NCBI GenBank assembly: GCA_023663655.1 | Contig: JAMPGZ010000006.1 | Coordinates: 53,279-117,278, forward strand | Source: Lachnospiraceae bacterium | Lineage (GTDB): Bacteria; Bacteroidota; Bacteroidia; Bacteroidales; Muribaculaceae | Direction: 5' to 3' | DNA: 64,000 bases | In this document: positions 61,304 to 64,000 of the stretch, piece after piece | Position numbering within the stretch: the stretch's first letter is position 1 | Layout: each line of letters starts with the position of its first letter | Notes under the pieces: model-generated | What the model was told of the DNA's origin: nothing | The model's database searches: none | Seen by the model: the letters and a program-made list of their open reading frames with translations, nothing else | Translations under genes and position numbers: made by a program

Positions 61304-62270
61304 AATATTTGAAATAGAATCTATTGACGCACTCCGTGAGTATCTGTTGGGTAAAGGTGATTTTGATGCTCTGCGGGAACGATTGTATGCCGAGTTTCTT
61401 AAATATTCCATGTACGGTGATGCACGTGAATGGAATGTTGCTGTAAGGCTTTGCGAGGCTCTTGCCATCGTAGGGTGGGGTGAGCACGAGCCATTGGAAG
61501 CCATAAAGGGCAGATGGTTTAACGGCAATCCGGAAACGTATTTTATAAACCGGGATGGCAAACCGCGTTTTCTTGACGCTGTGTGGTCGAAGCGTAATGC
61601 GGGATATGCCATTGACTGCGGATTGTCATTTTTTCATGGCGATTCCGACAACCCGTTGGCTGAACCGACACGCCTTGAGGGTCGGGCTGGCGAGCCTCAG
61701 GAGGTCGCGCTGTGCAGTCAGCGCAATTGGATCCCTAAGAATCCGATTCGCATAGTAAGGGGGCTCGCAAATTGCTACGAGAGTTCAAAGCCTGTGGTGG
61801 AAAGCATTGAAAAGGAGCTTATTCCAAGCCTTAACCGGAGTATGCGTCCCGAGCTGTATGGCTGTGCGATAGATGCGATAGTGATCAATGTTTCGTTCAG
61901 TTTTTATGATAATTACCATTGCAAAACCAATTATATCATTGCCGATGAATCGCTGAAACTGAAGCAAAAAGATTTTTATCCGAAACTTCTTGAGATGTAT
62001 TCTGAAAAGGAGATTGAGGATAATGGTTATTATCTCAGAAACCGCTATGCTTATAAACCGTTTCGGAAAGAAACCGGAACGACACGGGTGGATATTGTTC
62101 TGGAAAAAGAATTCAGCCGGCAGACTGAGGTGGAGCAGAAGCGACTGTTGAGCGAATATCTCATTCATGCGGTTGAACAGGTGGCTAAGCGGCTCGACCG
62201 GAAAGTCGGTTATGGGTTTCCGCTGATGATTTCCGATTTCAAGGAGGTATTGCATTCATGGTGCAATTGA
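61296..62270 (+). CDS. Hypothetical protein, function unknown (coupled to the GNAT genes)
   Basis: This protein of 324 residues starts MNKIFEIESIDALREYLLGK; the frame extends to 61278, but ATG 61296 gives an ATGAATAA overlap with the GNAT stop. It is cytoplasmic, without signal or membrane segments. The N-terminal part is helical (LYAEFLKYSMYGDAREWNVA, CEALAIVGWGEHEPLEAIKG); a middle part contains RFLDAVWSKRNAGYAIDCGL. The C-terminal half has long charged helices (KLKQKDFYPKLLEMYSEKEI, VEQKRLLSEYLIHAVEQVAK). I recognise no family. The tight coupling to two acetyltransferases suggests a shared pathway. Confidence 0.8.
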   Translation: MNKIFEIESIDALREYLLGKGDFDALRERLYAEFLKYSMYGDAREWNVAVRLCEALAIVGWGEHEPLEAIKGRWFNGNPETYFINRDGKPRFLDAVWSKRNAGYAIDCGLSFFHGDSDNPLAEPTRLEGRAGEPQEVALCSQRNWIPKNPIRIVRGLANCYESSKPVVESIEKELIPSLNRSMRPELYGCAIDAIVINVSFSFYDNYHCKTNYIIADESLKLKQKDFYPKLLEMYSEKEIEDNGYYLRNRYAYKPFRKETGTTRVDIVLEKEFSRQTEVEQKRLLSEYLIHAVEQVAKRLDRKVGYGFPLMISDFKEVLHSWCN

Positions 62271-62425
62271 ATCCGTGTAAATGTTAATTGGAAATTTTGT
62301 TACAAAAACACGTGAATACTGGAAAATTGCCAGTTAATAAGGCGTGTGAACAGATGCGAGTTTAAAATTTTGTTAAATATGCGGCAAAATGCCGAAACTA
62401 ATTTTGGGGAATCAAAAAATATGCC

Positions 62426-62433
62426 TACCTTTG
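62426..62433 (+). promoter_or_regulatory. -7 promoter box of a very short transcription unit
   Basis: TACCTTTG matches TAnnTTTG. A rho-independent terminator follows only about 70 nt downstream of the predicted start. Confidence 0.5.
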
Positions 62434-62439
62434 CATTGT

Positions 62440-62507
62440 GTTTTTCATGGTATTAGATTTAAGGTTAACTAAGATTGGTTGTCGCGATGACAATCAATTT
62501 TTTTTTT
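62440..62507 (+). ncRNA. Candidate small RNA, about 70 nt
   Basis: It lies between the -7 box at 62426-62433 and a strong terminator: ATTGGTTGTC (62474-62483) pairs with GACAATCAAT (62489-62498), one G-T pair, 5-nt loop, T10 (62498-62507). It is too short for a gene and has no start codon in a useful context. It may be a stand-alone sRNA or a premature terminator of a longer leader towards the DUF3575 gene. Confidence 0.45.
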
Positions 62508-62559
62508 GCCCCTATTGTGTCTGCATCCGTGCTCTCTCCCCATGTTCTCCCCACACTCT

Positions 62560-62586
62560 CCCCACACTCGCGTTGCTCATGTGGGG
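62560..62586. repeat. Solitary copy of the invertible-element repeat core
   Basis: 27 bp (CCCCACACTCGCGTTGCTCA onward, to TGTGGGG) are identical to the core of the 34-bp repeats at 47524-47557 and 50466-50499, here alone. The rest of the gap 62271-62775 holds the candidate sRNA, this fragment and the promoter at 62702-62732; otherwise nothing is seen. Confidence 0.75.
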
Positions 62587-62701
62587 TTTTGGATGATATC
62601 ACCGCGCTGCGGCTCACTACCGGAAGCTGATGGTTTTATATGGCTTTTTAAGTTTTTTGGTGTGTTTTTTGCGATTTTGTGAAAAATATTTTCAATTTTA
62701 T

Positions 62702-62732
62702 TTTGATTTGAATACTTTTAATCATATCTTTG
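62702..62732 (+). promoter_or_regulatory. Full -33/-7 promoter for the DUF3575 gene
   Basis: TTTG (62702-62705), a 19-bp spacer, and TATCTTTG (62725-62732) together match the Bacteroidetes consensus closely. The leader to the ATG at 62776 is about 37 nt. Confidence 0.7.
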
Positions 62733-62775
62733 CGATTGAATAAACATAATCATATCTAAAATACCATATAACGGA

Positions 62776-64000
62776 ATGTTGAAATTGCGTGTCATAACAA
62801 CAGCACTATCCTTTATCTTATTATCGATGCAATCCATTGGTAGTCAGGTGATTACCCCCCCCCGCCAAGATAGGCTGAGTGCTGATGCAGAGAATGTTGC
62901 CGAGGATTCGGCGGTGTTCGTTGCATATTTTCAAAAGAACTCAGCGGTTCCTGCCGATTCTTCATCGCTTTATGTGATTGCCGATTCCATCTGTGTCATT
63001 CATGACCGTAGCCATATAAAATTGGTGGAGGTCACGGGCAGCGCTTCTCCCGACGGCGCTCTGGAGCTGAACCATAATCTTGCCTCGCGGCGTGCCGACG
63101 GAGTGAGGCGGTTCATCATCGGCAGGACTCCGGTCGACTCTTCGGTGGTGTCGGTCAGGGCGGTCGCCGAGAACTGGGAGCTTCTTGATGAGCTTATCGC
63201 CGGCGATTCGTCGCGGTTTGCCGACTCGATGCGCGCCATCGCGGCGGCGCATGAGCCTGAGCAGAGGGAGCATTCATTGCGCTATCTGTCAAACGGCGAG
63301 CAGTGGCGCATGCTCAGCGAGGAGGTTTTCCCGAAGTTGCGGCTGGTTGCGGTCAAGGTGGTCTCTGAGCCTAAAACTGCCGCGCGGCACACGCCGTCAT
63401 CCCCCCGGAATTCAGTTTATGTGAGCGATGCGGTTGACGCTGAAGACTCAGCCGCGCATGCCGATGAATTACCGGGCAATGATGCCGCATCATCTTCAAG
63501 CCGCCGTCTATATCTTAAGAGCAACGCTCCGGCGTGGGCGATGCTGTGGATGAACATAGCTGCCGAGCTCGACGTGGCGCCGCACTGGTCGGTGGCGCTG
63601 CCGGTGTATTATTCCGGATTCAATTATTTCACGGGTCACACGAAGTTCCGCACATTCGCTGTTCAGCCTGAGGCGCGCTACTGGTGGCACGAGGACAATA
63701 CGGGCTGGTTCATCGGCGCCCATTTTGGCTTGGCTTATTACAATGTGGCATTCGGCGGCGACCACCGCTATCAGGACCACGGCAAGGACACTCCCGCCCT
63801 TGGTGGCGGCGTGTCAGGCGGCTTCCGCTTCCCTCTCACCGCCGACGGACGCTGGAGCATGGAGGCTTCGGTCGGAGCCGGTGTGTACCGGCTTGATTAT
63901 GATGTGTTTGACAACCGCCACAACGGGCTCATAGTCGACCGCCGTCGTCGCACTTTCGTGGGCATAGACAATGTGGCGCTGTCGTTCTGCTACCGTTTTG
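62776..64000 (+). CDS. Exported DUF3575 domain protein (3' end beyond the window)
   Basis: The frame is open from the ATG at 62776 to the window edge, 408 residues so far. It has a signal peptide (LRVITTALSFILLSMQSIGS), then an N-terminal part of about 200 residues (VEVTGSASPDGALELNHNLA followed by SRRADGVRRFI) that looks like an OmpA/SusE-type peptidoglycan or 'sum of squares' domain. A DUF3575 outer-membrane beta-barrel-like region comes next (KSNAPAWAMLWMNIAAELDV, RTFAVQPEARYWWHEDNTGW, FIGAHFGLAYYNVAF). DUF3575 proteins often sit in fimbrillin/minor-fimbriae loci. G+C is much higher than in the genes before it. A C9 tract lies at codons 27-30. Confidence 0.82.
   Translation, partial: MLKLRVITTALSFILLSMQSIGSQVITPPRQDRLSADAENVAEDSAVFVAYFQKNSAVPADSSSLYVIADSICVIHDRSHIKLVEVTGSASPDGALELNHNLASRRADGVRRFIIGRTPVDSSVVSVRAVAENWELLDELIAGDSSRFADSMRAIAAAHEPEQREHSLRYLSNGEQWRMLSEEVFPKLRLVAVKVVSEPKTAARHTPSSPRNSVYVSDAVDAEDSAAHADELPGNDAASSSSRRLYLKSNAPAWAMLWMNIAAELDVAPHWSVALPVYYSGFNYFTGHTKFRTFAVQPEARYWWHEDNTGWFIGAHFGLAYYNVAFGGDHRYQDHGKDTPALGGGVSGGFRFPLTADGRWSMEASVGAGVYRLDYDVFDNRHNGLIVDRRRRTFVGIDNVALSFCYRF
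62855..62863. repeat. Homopolymer tract C9 at the start of the DUF3575 coding region
   Basis: Nine consecutive C residues lie at codons 27-30, just after the signal peptide (I-T-P-P-R). A change of one base would truncate the protein early. The frame is on in this sequence. Confidence 0.9.

Noticed and set aside
62962..63273. Minus-strand frames of 79-103 residues at the right edge
   Set aside because: They are complementary shadows of the DUF3575 coding sequence, which has a signal peptide, a full promoter and a long open frame to the window edge.

Overview
The window comes from a Bacteroidales chromosome, and a Muribaculaceae-like gut commensal fits best (an inference, because no rRNA gene is present). 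The lineage evidence is more than twenty copies of the Bacteroidetes primary-sigma -7 box (TAnnTTTG) placed just upstream of genes, three GLPGLI proteins, DUF1573 pairs, lipoproteins with Bacteroidetes-type lipoboxes, a BspA-like leucine-rich repeat protein with a C-terminal sorting-like tail, pectin and hemicellulose glycosidases, and a DUF3575 protein.

Layout. 1-14.7 kb is mostly housekeeping on the minus strand: cinA (partial) and tsaD; a DUF1573-DUF1573-meaB-DUF4924 operon; a TIGR02757/MscS pair; pheT-yebC. A large TamB-like gene stands alone on the plus strand. 14.9-18.7 kb is a small sugar operon (YhcH, esterase, GH78). It is closed by a 22-bp-stem bidirectional terminator shared with an OmpA-family gene. 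mutS2 follows, then a five-gene GLPGLI/TonB-receptor operon (22.3-28.0 kb), a GH3 gene, and a convergent 1580-residue GH28-GH105-glycosidase fusion. 35.6-39.9 kb is accessory: three lipoproteins behind a C8-flanked promoter, a small charged protein, and a HigBA-like toxin-antitoxin pair. A PL10 pectate lyase, tRNA-Cys, the NfnL/NfnS-type oxidoreductase pair and a pheS-nth-TRIC-gtrA run follow.

46.5-50.65 kb is the most unusual part. A BspA-like gene is flanked in direct orientation by two copies of a 0.6-0.8 kb non-coding module built almost entirely of short hairpins. Inside each copy a short segment lies between 34-bp inverted repeats, and it is in opposite orientation in the two copies although the flanks match. 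This is what an invertible element would look like. A 54-bp tandem repeat abuts the left copy. A promoter followed by about 300 nt of nested complementary stems precedes the BspA gene.

After a dicarboxylate symporter there is an orphan promoter-terminator unit (candidate sRNA), then a six-gene TolC-MacA-MacB efflux operon that carries its own LytS/LytTR two-component system. The primary sigma factor gene, a GNAT-GNAT-unknown cluster, a second very short candidate sRNA, and a DUF3575 gene cut by the window edge complete the window. The DUF3575 gene has a C9 tract right after its signal peptide.

All calls come from reading the sequence. Family names rest on recognised motifs, not on database searches.
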